Positions 53,086 to 59,701 of a DNA stretch of 64,000 bases are shown here, piece by piece (position 1 is the stretch's first letter; each line of letters opens with the position of its first letter). This DNA comes from an uncultured Mycoplasmatota bacterium (GTDB lineage: Bacteria > Bacillota_I > Bacilli_A > RF39 > UBA660), in the NCBI GenBank assembly GCA_946402735.1, contig CAMIXH010000002.1, positions 93,080-157,079 on the forward strand. The letters are read 5' to 3'. The notes below the pieces were generated by a model. It was not told the DNA's origin and did no database searches. It was given only the letters and a program-made list of their open reading frames with translations. Made by a program: the position numbers and the translations under genes.

Positions 53086-53091
53086 ATAGCC

Positions 53092-53190
53092 TTGTAAAGA
53101 GGGAGTAGTTCTCATATTAACATATATGAACTATTTAAGCGTCAGCACGATAAATAATCCGCTAATAGAATAAAGAACAAGACTTTTACA
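53092..53190 (+). ncRNA. Candidate yybP-ykoY (Mn2+) riboswitch
   Basis: P1 is TGTAAAG pairing with CTTTTACA (53183-53190). Just inside P1 is GAGGGAGTAG, close to the family consensus GGGGAGTAG; then a hairpin (TAGTTC...GAACTA), GCGTCAGCACG, AGCG/CGCT pairing, and AACAAGAC. The 3' strand of P1 is also the left arm of a terminator, so ligand binding should allow readthrough (an on-switch). The family call is my best reading; the G to A change and unusually small P3 are reasons for caution. Confidence 0.6.
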
Positions 53191-53212
53191 TATAGTAGAA
53201 GTCTTGTTTTTT
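53176..53212 (+). terminator. Riboswitch-coupled terminator
   Basis: AACAAGACTT...AAGTCTTGTT with a T run. Its left arm includes the CTTTTAC strand of the aptamer P1, so the two structures exclude each other. Confidence 0.8.
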
Positions 53213-53246
53213 CTACTCTAGAAAGGAGGATTTATCAAAATCTAAA

Positions 53247-53275
53247 TTGACATTTATTAATTATAAATATACAAT
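53247..53275 (+). promoter_or_regulatory. Second promoter before the deoxyribosyltransferase-like gene
   Basis: TTGACA, 17-base spacer, TACAAT, located after the riboswitch and its terminator. The gene at 53305 can therefore be transcribed independently of the riboswitch. An AAAGGAGG at about 53222-53229 is not followed by a start codon in frame with anything. Confidence 0.7.
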
Positions 53276-53304
53276 AATATTAGATAATAGGAGGTAATGT
53301 ATTA

Positions 53305-53730
53305 ATGTATACTGTATTTTTAGGAGGAACTTGTAACGGATCTACATGGAGAGATGAGTTAATTCCAAAACTTGATCCAGCTAGAGTAAGTGCTTTCAAT
53401 CCAGTTGTTGAAGATTGGAATGAACAAGCTCAAGCAGAAGAAGACTATCATAAAGAAAACGATGATTTTACCCTTTACGTTTTAACACCAGAAATGACTG
53501 GAGTTTATAGTGTTTTCGAAGTTGCTATGGATAGTTGTAAAAGACCAGGAAGAGTTGTTGCTTGTATCCTAGAAGAACGTGATGGTAAAACATTTGAAGG
53601 ACAAGTTGCTAAAAACATGAAAAAAATTAAAAAAGATTTAGTTAAAAATGGAACATTAGTTTTCGATAACTTAGATCAAATAGCTATGTTCTTCAATACT
53701 CTACAAGATAAACAAGTTCCACATATGTAA
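53305..53730 (+). CDS. Nucleoside 2-deoxyribosyltransferase-like protein
   Basis: A 141-residue soluble protein with FLGGTCNGSTWRDELIPKL (nucleotide/nucleoside-fold start), NPVVEDWNE, YVLTPEMTGVYSVFEVA, matching the nucleoside 2-deoxyribosyltransferase-like family (Nuc_deoxyrib_tr_2 type). Members exchange the base of deoxynucleosides or act on related nucleoside glycosides; the exact reaction here is unknown. Start at ATG 53305 with AGGAGG at 10 bases; a two-codon frame (ATG TAT TAA) lies in between. Stands behind a riboswitch and a second promoter. Confidence 0.75.
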   Translation: MYTVFLGGTCNGSTWRDELIPKLDPARVSAFNPVVEDWNEQAQAEEDYHKENDDFTLYVLTPEMTGVYSVFEVAMDSCKRPGRVVACILEERDGKTFEGQVAKNMKKIKKDLVKNGTLVFDNLDQIAMFFNTLQDKQVPHM

Positions 53731-53738
53731 TAGAATAA

Positions 53739-53768
53739 TAAAAAACAAGTCGTATGACTTGTTTTTAT
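53739..53768. terminator. Bidirectional terminator
   Basis: AAAACAAGTC, 4-base loop, GACTTGTTTT, between the convergent deoxyribosyltransferase-like and HNH genes. Confidence 0.8.
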
Positions 53769-54118
53769 TTGTGTCTTCTACTTCTACCATTATTTTTAAT
53801 AGTCTTTTTAACCCTTTTAATGATTTTTTTTACTTCTTCATAATATTCAGCTGTTGGAGGTTTAAGACTCCTATTTAAGGCTAAAAACAATTGATTTAAT
53901 CTTACATAATCATCATGAAAATTTGTTTCCATATAATGAAGTAACATATGAGAACGATATGTAAGTAAAGCATAATTACTAATACCATTCTCACCACCAT
54001 CTTCTCTTTTAACAATATGATGGCGTGTCAAACACTCAGGATCATCAAATTCGCATCCCATCCAGTCAACTTCATAAGTACCATAAATTTTAACCATTAA
54101 TTCTATGTCTTCGTTCAT
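53765..54118 (-). CDS. HNH-type protein
   Basis: A 117-residue basic protein with an HNH-like core: CEFDDPECLTRHHIV, then GISNYALLTYRSHMLLHYM, then a Lys/Arg-rich tail. The two His in RHHIV, the Asn in GISN and the late HMLLH would make an HNH/EndoVII-like metal site. Such proteins act as homing, phage or DNA-processing nucleases. It is a single small gene with no other mobile-element traits around, so it could also be a domesticated DNA-binding protein. It is followed by the GH13 gene upstream in the same direction. Confidence 0.65.
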   Translation of the reverse strand: MNEDIELMVKIYGTYEVDWMGCEFDDPECLTRHHIVKREDGGENGISNYALLTYRSHMLLHYMETNFHDDYVRLNQLFLALNRSLKPPTAEYYEEVKKIIKRVKKTIKNNGRSRRHK

Positions 54119-54139
54119 AATCCCTATTATAACACATAT

Positions 54140-55039
54140 CTATCTTTTTAAAACTAAATTTGCTTCTTTTATTTGAGGAGTTCTCCATGCATTCCAATCA
54201 TCTGAATAATTTCTAGCATAATATAAAGTATTAGGATAATATCTACATATGGCACTATACCAATTATTAATATCATGTACACTAGTACTTCTAGTATAAC
54301 CTAAGTCTTTTGATAAATAACTATCTTTATTCTCAACAAATTTAACAATATCGTTATTATTATATGCATCACTATTAGTTAATACTTTCATATATCTAGC
54401 ATACTTTTGTATTAATTCTTTATCTGCAAATAAAACTTCTCCATATATAACAACTACCCAACTATTTAAGGCATATGTGATATTAGGAAAAAAATCACAC
54501 CCTTCTTCAGGTAAAGCAATACTTTTAGCAGCATCAAATCTAAATCCACTTACTCCCAAAGAAATATATTCATTTAACATATCAATTACTTTTCTTTGTA
54601 CTAATCTACTATTTGGATTTAATCCAGGTAAACTCATACAATAATGAGTAACTTGATATCTATCATCCCAATTATCAACATTTCTTTTTATTTTAAAACT
54701 ATCATTATTCCATAATATTTCTCTATCACAAAAAGGATGAGGATCCAAACTACCAGTATTATTAGTTGATGCTAAATGATTAATAACCGCATCAGCTATA
54801 ATAACTAGTCCATGTTTTCTCGCCTCATCACATAATCTTCTTAAAGAATCTCTATTACCTATCCTATTTCCTAAATTAAAGTTTAATGGTTGATATAACA
54901 TCCACCACTCTTTAGATGAATCATCCTTAGTATTTTGTAAAGGACTAATTTGAATCGCATCAAAACCTTGAGCTTTTATTTCACCCAAGTAAAATGATAT
55001 ATTATCTAAATCACAATCAAATAAACTAAGTATTCTCAT
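54140..55039 (-). CDS. Minimal GH13 (alpha-amylase family) protein
   Basis: A 299-residue protein, much shorter than usual GH13 enzymes (400-600), with the four conserved regions: region I DAVINH, region II GFRFDAAKSI (nucleophile Asp), region III YGEVL (Glu), region IV TSVHDI (third acidic residue). Catalytic residues look complete, but the C-terminal beta domain is missing and there is no signal peptide. It may be an active cytoplasmic minimal glucanase or a non-enzymatic barrel. It lies 6 bases downstream of the 103-residue membrane protein gene, so the two share a transcript. Confidence 0.7.
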   Translation of the reverse strand: MRILSLFDCDLDNISFYLGEIKAQGFDAIQISPLQNTKDDSSKEWWMLYQPLNFNLGNRIGNRDSLRRLCDEARKHGLVIIADAVINHLASTNNTGSLDPHPFCDREILWNNDSFKIKRNVDNWDDRYQVTHYCMSLPGLNPNSRLVQRKVIDMLNEYISLGVSGFRFDAAKSIALPEEGCDFFPNITYALNSWVVVIYGEVLFADKELIQKYARYMKVLTNSDAYNNNDIVKFVENKDSYLSKDLGYTRSTSVHDINNWYSAICRYYPNTLYYARNYSDDWNAWRTPQIKEANLVLKR

Positions 55040-55045
55040 ATTCTA

Positions 55046-55357
55046 TTAATAATTAAATAATCCTTGAAGATAATTATTTATATCTAATCCTTCTAAAGAA
55101 CTTGAATCAAAATTAAATCCATTACCTAGATTTCTTAAATTACTTAAAGAATCATAATATGTTTTTAATTTTAACATTAATATAACCATTGCTATTATTA
55201 TTGCTAAATAAAATACTACTTTAATACATATTGCTATTATTTTTCTAGTTCTTCTGTCTTTCTCAATCTTTTCAAGTTTAGCAACTCTTTCTTCAAGATT
55301 TTTAATTTTCTCTTCAGTACTCATAGTTACTTGTGTAGTTGTAGTTTCATTATTCAT
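55046..55357 (-). CDS. Small coiled-coil membrane protein
   Basis: A 103-residue protein: Thr-rich N-terminus, coiled coil (about 14-38; EEKIKNLEERVAKLEK), one transmembrane helix (about 44-66), and a short Asn/Ser-rich outer tail. Follows the 42-codon gene with its ATG two bases beyond that gene's stop, and precedes the GH13 gene. No known domain. It may anchor or organise other proteins; unknown. Confidence 0.6.
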   Translation of the reverse strand: MNNETTTTQVTMSTEEKIKNLEERVAKLEKIEKDRRTRKIIAICIKVVFYLAIIIAMVILMLKLKTYYDSLSNLRNLGNGFNFDSSSLEGLDINNYLQGLFNY

Positions 55358-55358
55358 A

Positions 55359-55487
55359 CTATTTCTTCCTACCCTTCATTTTTTTAATCTTAACTATATC
55401 TCCTTTAGTTATTTTTTTACCACTAAAAAGATTATTAACTAATGTATTAATTTCTTTATTAATGCTTTGTTTCTCATCTATCTTCAT
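55359..55487 (-). CDS. Small basic 42-residue protein, possibly leaderless
   Basis: ATG 55487 opens a frame of 42 codons ending 1 base before the next gene's ATG. The peptide is Lys-rich (TKGDIVKIKKMKGRKK at the C-terminus). There is no Shine-Dalgarno site; instead an extended -10 (TGATACAAT) lies 6 bases upstream, so the transcript would begin at or next to the A of the ATG (leaderless). The tight junction to the next gene supports it, but homology is unknown. Confidence 0.5.
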   Translation of the reverse strand: MKIDEKQSINKEINTLVNNLFSGKKITKGDIVKIKKMKGRKK

Positions 55488-55546
55488 ATATTAATTGTAT
55501 CATAAAAATACTATTTAATGATATAATAATTTTGAGGTGGGTATTT

Positions 55547-56125
55547 ATGCATTTAACAACCGGTTATGAACTAACTACCGCTCTTACAAATGCTGTTATA
55601 TTTGTAGTATGTGTATGTGGTTTTATAACAATAAAAAAAGAAAAATTATGGAAGTTATTTTTCTTCTTTATGTCAATAGATTCATTTCTAGGAGTAATCG
55701 TACATGGTGTTGCGATGAGTATACAAGTAAATGTTATATTATGGATAATACTATCAATATTCTTTACTCTGACAGTTAATACATTCTTTGTAATATTCTT
55801 AAGATTTAAAGTACGACATATAATAATCTTATCAATATTATTAACACTATTCATGATGGTACAAATATACTTTGATATGGACTTTATATTCTCATTTACA
55901 ATGTATATTATGCTAATAATGATTATTAGTGTTTACTATATTATTAAAGACAATTTAAAAAATAAAAAGTATTTCTTAATAGGTTTTCTAGTAGCATTAA
56001 TTGGTGGTTTGTTAATGTTAACACATGTTAAATTCTGGATACTAGATCACAATGGAATATGTCATATGTTCCTAGCAGTTACAATGATACTTTTCATAAT
56101 AGGATTAAAAAAAAGAATAGCTTAG
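55547..56125 (+). CDS. Multi-pass membrane protein with CREST/DUF6962-like pattern
   Basis: A 192-residue protein with about seven transmembrane helices and little outside. The late ...LTHVKFWILDHNGICHMFLAVTM segment (two His flanking helices) and the early LTTALTNAVIFV are reminiscent of CREST-superfamily and DUF6962 membrane proteins, which use His/Asp residues for amide or acid hydrolysis; this is a weak resemblance. ATG 55547 follows TTGAGGTGG. Divergent from the 42-codon gene. Confidence 0.6.
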   Translation: MHLTTGYELTTALTNAVIFVVCVCGFITIKKEKLWKLFFFFMSIDSFLGVIVHGVAMSIQVNVILWIILSIFFTLTVNTFFVIFLRFKVRHIIILSILLTLFMMVQIYFDMDFIFSFTMYIMLIMIISVYYIIKDNLKNKKYFLIGFLVALIGGLLMLTHVKFWILDHNGICHMFLAVTMILFIIGLKKRIA

Positions 56126-56135
56126 CTATTCTTTT
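56111..56135. terminator. Bidirectional terminator
   Basis: AAAAGAATAGCT/AGCTATTCTTTT type palindrome with A and T runs, between the convergent membrane gene and the type VII operon end at 56150. Confidence 0.75.
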
Positions 56136-56149
56136 ATTTTTATCTAATA

Positions 56150-56596
56150 TTAGAAAGCAGGATTATTAACATTTGGAGTATTAGTTTCAGGTGCAACTGG
56201 TGCTGCAGGTGCTGCTGGTGCTGCTGGCGCTGCTGGTTCAATTGGTTTTTCACCTACTGGTTGAATTCCATTAGCTGCTGCAGTTTCTGCCATCTTAGCA
56301 TTCATTTGTTGTAGAATTTCTTCCTTAGATACTTCATTTAATTTCTTATTGAATTCTTTGCTTTCATCATTTTCAAATCCCTTATAAATTACTTTAGCAA
56401 TTTGATCATGATTGAACATAAATGAAATATCGCTTGAAATAACTCCTAGTGGATAAACAGCTCCCATATAATCATATACAGTATTTTGATCTTGAGCACT
56501 TACTCCTAAATACCCAATAACCATAACGTATCTTTCTCCACCATTTAATAAGCACACACTACCAATTGGTAAATATTTTTCAATTTTCTCTTCCAT
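56150..56596 (-). CDS. DUF4176 family protein with Ala/Pro-rich tail
   Basis: A 148-residue protein. Residues 1-85 form a DUF4176 domain (YLPIGSVCLLNGGERYVMVIGY...YDYMGAVYPLGV), the last 60 are Ala/Pro-rich (APAAPAAPAAPVAPE). DUF4176 proteins are associated with type VII/LXG loci in Firmicutes but have no defined biochemistry. Last gene of the type VII operon, 2 bases after the previous DUF4176 gene. The tail may be unstructured. Confidence 0.75.
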   Translation of the reverse strand: MEEKIEKYLPIGSVCLLNGGERYVMVIGYLGVSAQDQNTVYDYMGAVYPLGVISSDISFMFNHDQIAKVIYKGFENDESKEFNKKLNEVSKEEILQQMNAKMAETAAANGIQPVGEKPIEPAAPAAPAAPAAPVAPETNTPNVNNPAF

Positions 56597-56598
56597 TT

Positions 56599-56955
56599 TT
56601 ATTTATTTCCTCCTTTTAATACATCTAACATATATGTAGCAAGTTCCCCTTCACTAAGTTTAACATTACCTTTTTCATCTTTAACATCAGTAAGAATTTT
56701 TTCAATTTTTGCTCTAAATTCTTTTTCTTCATTGTCTGAATATCCTTCAGCAAATACTTTGTCTATTCTATCACGATCGAACACTAATGTCTTATCTAGT
56801 TCTAATAGTCCTTCTGGATAAAAGCATCCCCAATAATCGAATATTCTAAGACCATTTTCTTGTCTCATTGGTGTATATCCCATTATCATCAATCTGTGAG
56901 TTGCTCCCTTTAAAAGAACTACAGTACCTATTGGTAATAATTTATTGTCCTCCAT
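56599..56955 (-). CDS. DUF4176 family protein
   Basis: A 118-residue DUF4176 protein (LLPIGTVVLLKGATHRLMIMGY...FDYWGCFYPEGL...VFDRDRIDKVFAEGY). Its start overlaps the end of the 81-residue gene by 14 bases. Likely a cytoplasmic partner of secreted substrates in the type VII locus; inferred from context and family distribution. Confidence 0.75.
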   Translation of the reverse strand: MEDNKLLPIGTVVLLKGATHRLMIMGYTPMRQENGLRIFDYWGCFYPEGLLELDKTLVFDRDRIDKVFAEGYSDNEEKEFRAKIEKILTDVKDEKGNVKLSEGELATYMLDVLKGGNK

Positions 56956-57187
56956 TATTTCTCCTTTCCAATTCTTGTAATAATAGATTATTTATATTAT
57001 CATCTACTACCTTTGTAAAATTAAAATCAGTTGCGTCCTCATCAATTTCAAAAAATTGAAAATTTAATTTTTCTTGACCTTTTTCTACAGAAAACATAGC
57101 GTATCTTTTAGAATCTAATGTCAAGATATCTAATAAACAATACTTAGAACCATTATACTCAAATTCATATCCTATTTCTAAATTCAT
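56942..57187 (-). CDS. Small DUF1292-like protein
   Basis: An 81-residue acidic protein (GYEFEYNGSKYCLLDILTLDSKRYAMFSVEKG...FQFFEIDEDATDFNFTKVVDD) with the strand-rich pattern of DUF1292-type small proteins. ATG 57187 follows AAAGGTGG, inside the end of the 190-residue gene (ATGA-type 4-base overlap). Function unknown; immunity or adaptor role possible by position. Confidence 0.55.
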   Translation of the reverse strand: MNLEIGYEFEYNGSKYCLLDILTLDSKRYAMFSVEKGQEKLNFQFFEIDEDATDFNFTKVVDDNINNLLLQELERRNNGGQ

Positions 57188-57756
57188 CTCAACCACCTTT
57201 GATGTCTTTCTTCAAATATTTCATTTAACATCTCTGAACGAATCTCTTCTTCATCCATTGCTCCACTACTATATGCTTTTTGCAATTTTTTAAAATCAAA
57301 ATAGTTTTTAATTTGTCTTGCAAAATCCATTGCACAAACTCCAGCGCTTGCTTCTACTGCTAATGCTGCAGGAGCACCAACTCCACTTACTGCAAGAACA
57401 GCTCCACCTGCTGCTAAAACAAGTCCTACTGCAATATCTTTATATATATGAGCTTTATATGGATTCTTAACTCCGCCTTTTCTTAAATCATCTTTTGAAA
57501 TACTAAAGTGTTCTTGAACATGTGTTGTCATAGCTGATCTAAATGGTCCACCAGGCATTGATTTGGTTGAAAAATGAACTAACATTTGACGAAATTTAGA
57601 TTTTTGTTCAGGGTTCAAATTTTTTGAACCAACTTTATCTACATATCTTAAGAATTCATTTTCTTCTGGAGAAAAGCCCCATATGTCTTCTTTTTCTTGC
57701 TCAGTCATTTGAGCGACTCTTCTTCTTGCTTCTTCTTTTATTTGATCACTATTCAT
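57184..57756 (-). CDS. Unknown type VII locus protein with hydrophobic hairpin
   Basis: A 190-residue protein: N-terminal helical, charged part (MTEQEKEDIWGFSPEENEF), a central hydrophobic/alanine-glycine-rich hairpin (about 112-145; AVGLVLAAGGAVLAVSGVGAPAALAVEASAGVCA), and a charged C-terminal part. The hairpin resembles those of small toxins or membrane-inserting effectors. It directly follows the 539-residue candidate effector, so it might be its partner, immunity or chaperone. No domain recognised. Confidence 0.55.
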   Translation of the reverse strand: MNSDQIKEEARRRVAQMTEQEKEDIWGFSPEENEFLRYVDKVGSKNLNPEQKSKFRQMLVHFSTKSMPGGPFRSAMTTHVQEHFSISKDDLRKGGVKNPYKAHIYKDIAVGLVLAAGGAVLAVSGVGAPAALAVEASAGVCAMDFARQIKNYFDFKKLQKAYSSGAMDEEEIRSEMLNEIFEERHQRWLR

Positions 57757-57787
57757 TATTTACCTCCCATGAATAATTGTTATACTC

Positions 57788-59407
57788 TTATGCGAACCAG
57801 TAGAATGGATTTAAATATCCTACTAATGATGTTAATCCATCCCACATTGATGCAGCTACTTCTCCAGCACCATCTAAGAAATTGCCAATCGCTTCTCCGG
57901 CTGCACAGAAGAATCCGCCTACTACTTCTACAGCTCCTGTGAAGAAGTCAGCAACAGCATTTCCAATTGTTACTGCTAAATTCACAGCAAAATCTTTTAC
58001 AGCAACAGCGCCTAGGACAGCTTTATCCCAAACCCATACTGCTGCACTGGCAACTGCTTCTGCCGCGATGCAAATTCCATTCCATATTCCCGTAAACACG
58101 TTCGAGAAGAAATTCATTATCTTTTCCCAATTGTATATAATTGCGGTTATAGTATATGCTATTACAGCTCCAATTATTATTCCAAGTCCAATAATCCAAC
58201 CAACTGGTCCTGAACTTCCGCATACTATTAATGCAGCTACAAGTCCACCAACTATTGCTCCACCAAGTTCTGCAGCTGCAGCTATTGCACATGCTCCTTC
58301 ATCTATTTCACCAAATTCATTTTTGAATGGTTCACAAATTACAGTATTTAAAGCACTACCTATTAATGAACCAATTATTTCTCCTGCTTTTGGACAACCA
58401 ATTGAATAGCCTATGAATCTTCCGGCCATAGCGAATACTGTTTTATTAACACTCTTTAAAAGTTCTGATCCATAGTGCATGTTATCAATACTGAAAACTT
58501 CACTCCAGCTTTTTCCTTCTAATAATCCTTGAATAAGGTTACTTACTAAACTAAGAGCATAATCAAATCCAACCACACATGCCATTTGACCGCCAAGGTT
58601 CTTAGCAGATTCTAATACTCCACCCTTGAACATATCTTTTAGCATGTCACTATAAATACTTATTCTTAGATTTCTTAATTCTTTAAAAGCTCCAGGTTGC
58701 TTAATAATCTTAAGCCATTGTCCTGGTTTTAAAGCTTTTGTTGCATCTTTAATTCCTAAATCAGTTAGCCATTTATATTCTTCTGGTGCCTTTGCTAACA
58801 TATCTGCAAAGATTGATGATGCAACAGAACCTTCATCAAATATTTTAGCAGTTATAAACTTATCGAATCCTTTTTCTTTCCATTTAAGTTTAGTAATTGT
58901 CTTTTCGCCTTCTTTTATTACTTGTTTCTCGATTGAGAACATACTTAAAAGGAAGTTAACAGCTGCTGAACCAGTTTTTCCACCAACTTTGGCTCCAATT
59001 TTGGTCCAGTCCCATTTTTTTCCAGTTACTCCATAAGTTACTGCTTCAGCTGCAAAAGTAGAAATAGCTGTTACGAAAAGGCCTGCTCCTCCTTGCCATC
59101 CTTTACCAAGATTTTCAGTTGGAAGAGCACCTACATCTTTAATTAAGTTTTTAACAGGATCTGCTGCTATTGTGGCTACCATTTTCATCCATTCAACAGG
59201 TTTAAACTCTACTATTCTACCTTCTCTAACTTTATCCATTTTAGGATCATAGCCTTCAAGGTTTACTGTTTCAATTTTACTAGCAGTTGTTTCATTTGGA
59301 TCATTAGTAAAGTTATAAAAGCTACCCCATCCAGATGAATAACCACCGCCTCCAATTTTAATACCACCTATTTTAGGTGTTATTATTCCGCCTATATTAC
59401 CATCCAT
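57788..59407 (-). CDS. Candidate type VII effector, glycine-rich and multi-helical
   Basis: A 539-residue protein: N-terminal Gly/Ile-rich stretch (about 1-30), a mainly soluble part (about 30-330), then a long C-terminal region of glycine-zipper hydrophobic segments (about 340-539; repeated patterns such as IWNGI, AVASAAVWVWDKAV, GAVEVVGGFF, FLDGAGEVAASMW). The C-terminal pattern recalls pore-forming or tape-measure-like repeats. No signal peptide. It is flanked by WXG100-like and DUF4176 genes, so it is a candidate secreted toxin; this is inference. Confidence 0.5.
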   Translation of the reverse strand: MDGNIGGIITPKIGGIKIGGGGYSSGWGSFYNFTNDPNETTASKIETVNLEGYDPKMDKVREGRIVEFKPVEWMKMVATIAADPVKNLIKDVGALPTENLGKGWQGGAGLFVTAISTFAAEAVTYGVTGKKWDWTKIGAKVGGKTGSAAVNFLLSMFSIEKQVIKEGEKTITKLKWKEKGFDKFITAKIFDEGSVASSIFADMLAKAPEEYKWLTDLGIKDATKALKPGQWLKIIKQPGAFKELRNLRISIYSDMLKDMFKGGVLESAKNLGGQMACVVGFDYALSLVSNLIQGLLEGKSWSEVFSIDNMHYGSELLKSVNKTVFAMAGRFIGYSIGCPKAGEIIGSLIGSALNTVICEPFKNEFGEIDEGACAIAAAAELGGAIVGGLVAALIVCGSSGPVGWIIGLGIIIGAVIAYTITAIIYNWEKIMNFFSNVFTGIWNGICIAAEAVASAAVWVWDKAVLGAVAVKDFAVNLAVTIGNAVADFFTGAVEVVGGFFCAAGEAIGNFLDGAGEVAASMWDGLTSLVGYLNPFYWFA

Positions 59408-59424
59408 AAGTCCTCCTGTATATT

Positions 59425-59676
59425 CTAGTTATTTTGAGGTCCATTTGAATTATTCATAGCAGCAATAGCTGCTTCATATGCTCCTGCAGGTATAGAAATA
59501 ATATCTCCAGAGTCCTCTATTGGAACTGCTGGTGTTGCTGCAGGTGTAGAATTATTTAATTCAACCATTTCAAGTGGTTCTTCTGCTGGTTGATAGTCAT
59601 CTAAACTTACTTGACTAAATAAGTCTAGTGGTACTTCCTCTACATTTTCATTATTATTTGGCATATTTTCATTCAT
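59425..59676 (-). CDS. Small acidic protein with one ISIP unit
   Basis: An 83-residue acidic protein, mostly unstructured by composition (Asn, Glu, Pro), with DIISIPAGAYEAAIAAM near the C-terminus. This is one copy of the repeat that makes up most of the next gene upstream (59702-60868). It probably competes for, or adds to, the same binding partner. Close spacing to both neighbours supports operon membership. Confidence 0.6.
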   Translation of the reverse strand: MNENMPNNNENVEEVPLDLFSQVSLDDYQPAEEPLEMVELNNSTPAATPAVPIEDSGDIISIPAGAYEAAIAAMNNSNGPQNN

Positions 59677-59701
59677 AATTACCTCTCCTTTTTTATGTCA
59701 A

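Noticed and set aside
53297-53305. Two-codon frame ATG TAT TAA overlapping the deoxyribosyltransferase-like start
   Set aside because: Its ATG is only two bases after the AGGAGG site, too close for efficient initiation; it is probably chance in an AT-rich leader.
53765-54118. Mobile-element status for the HNH gene
   Set aside because: No inverted repeats, intron or phage genes are around it; it sits neatly between convergent genes with a normal terminator.
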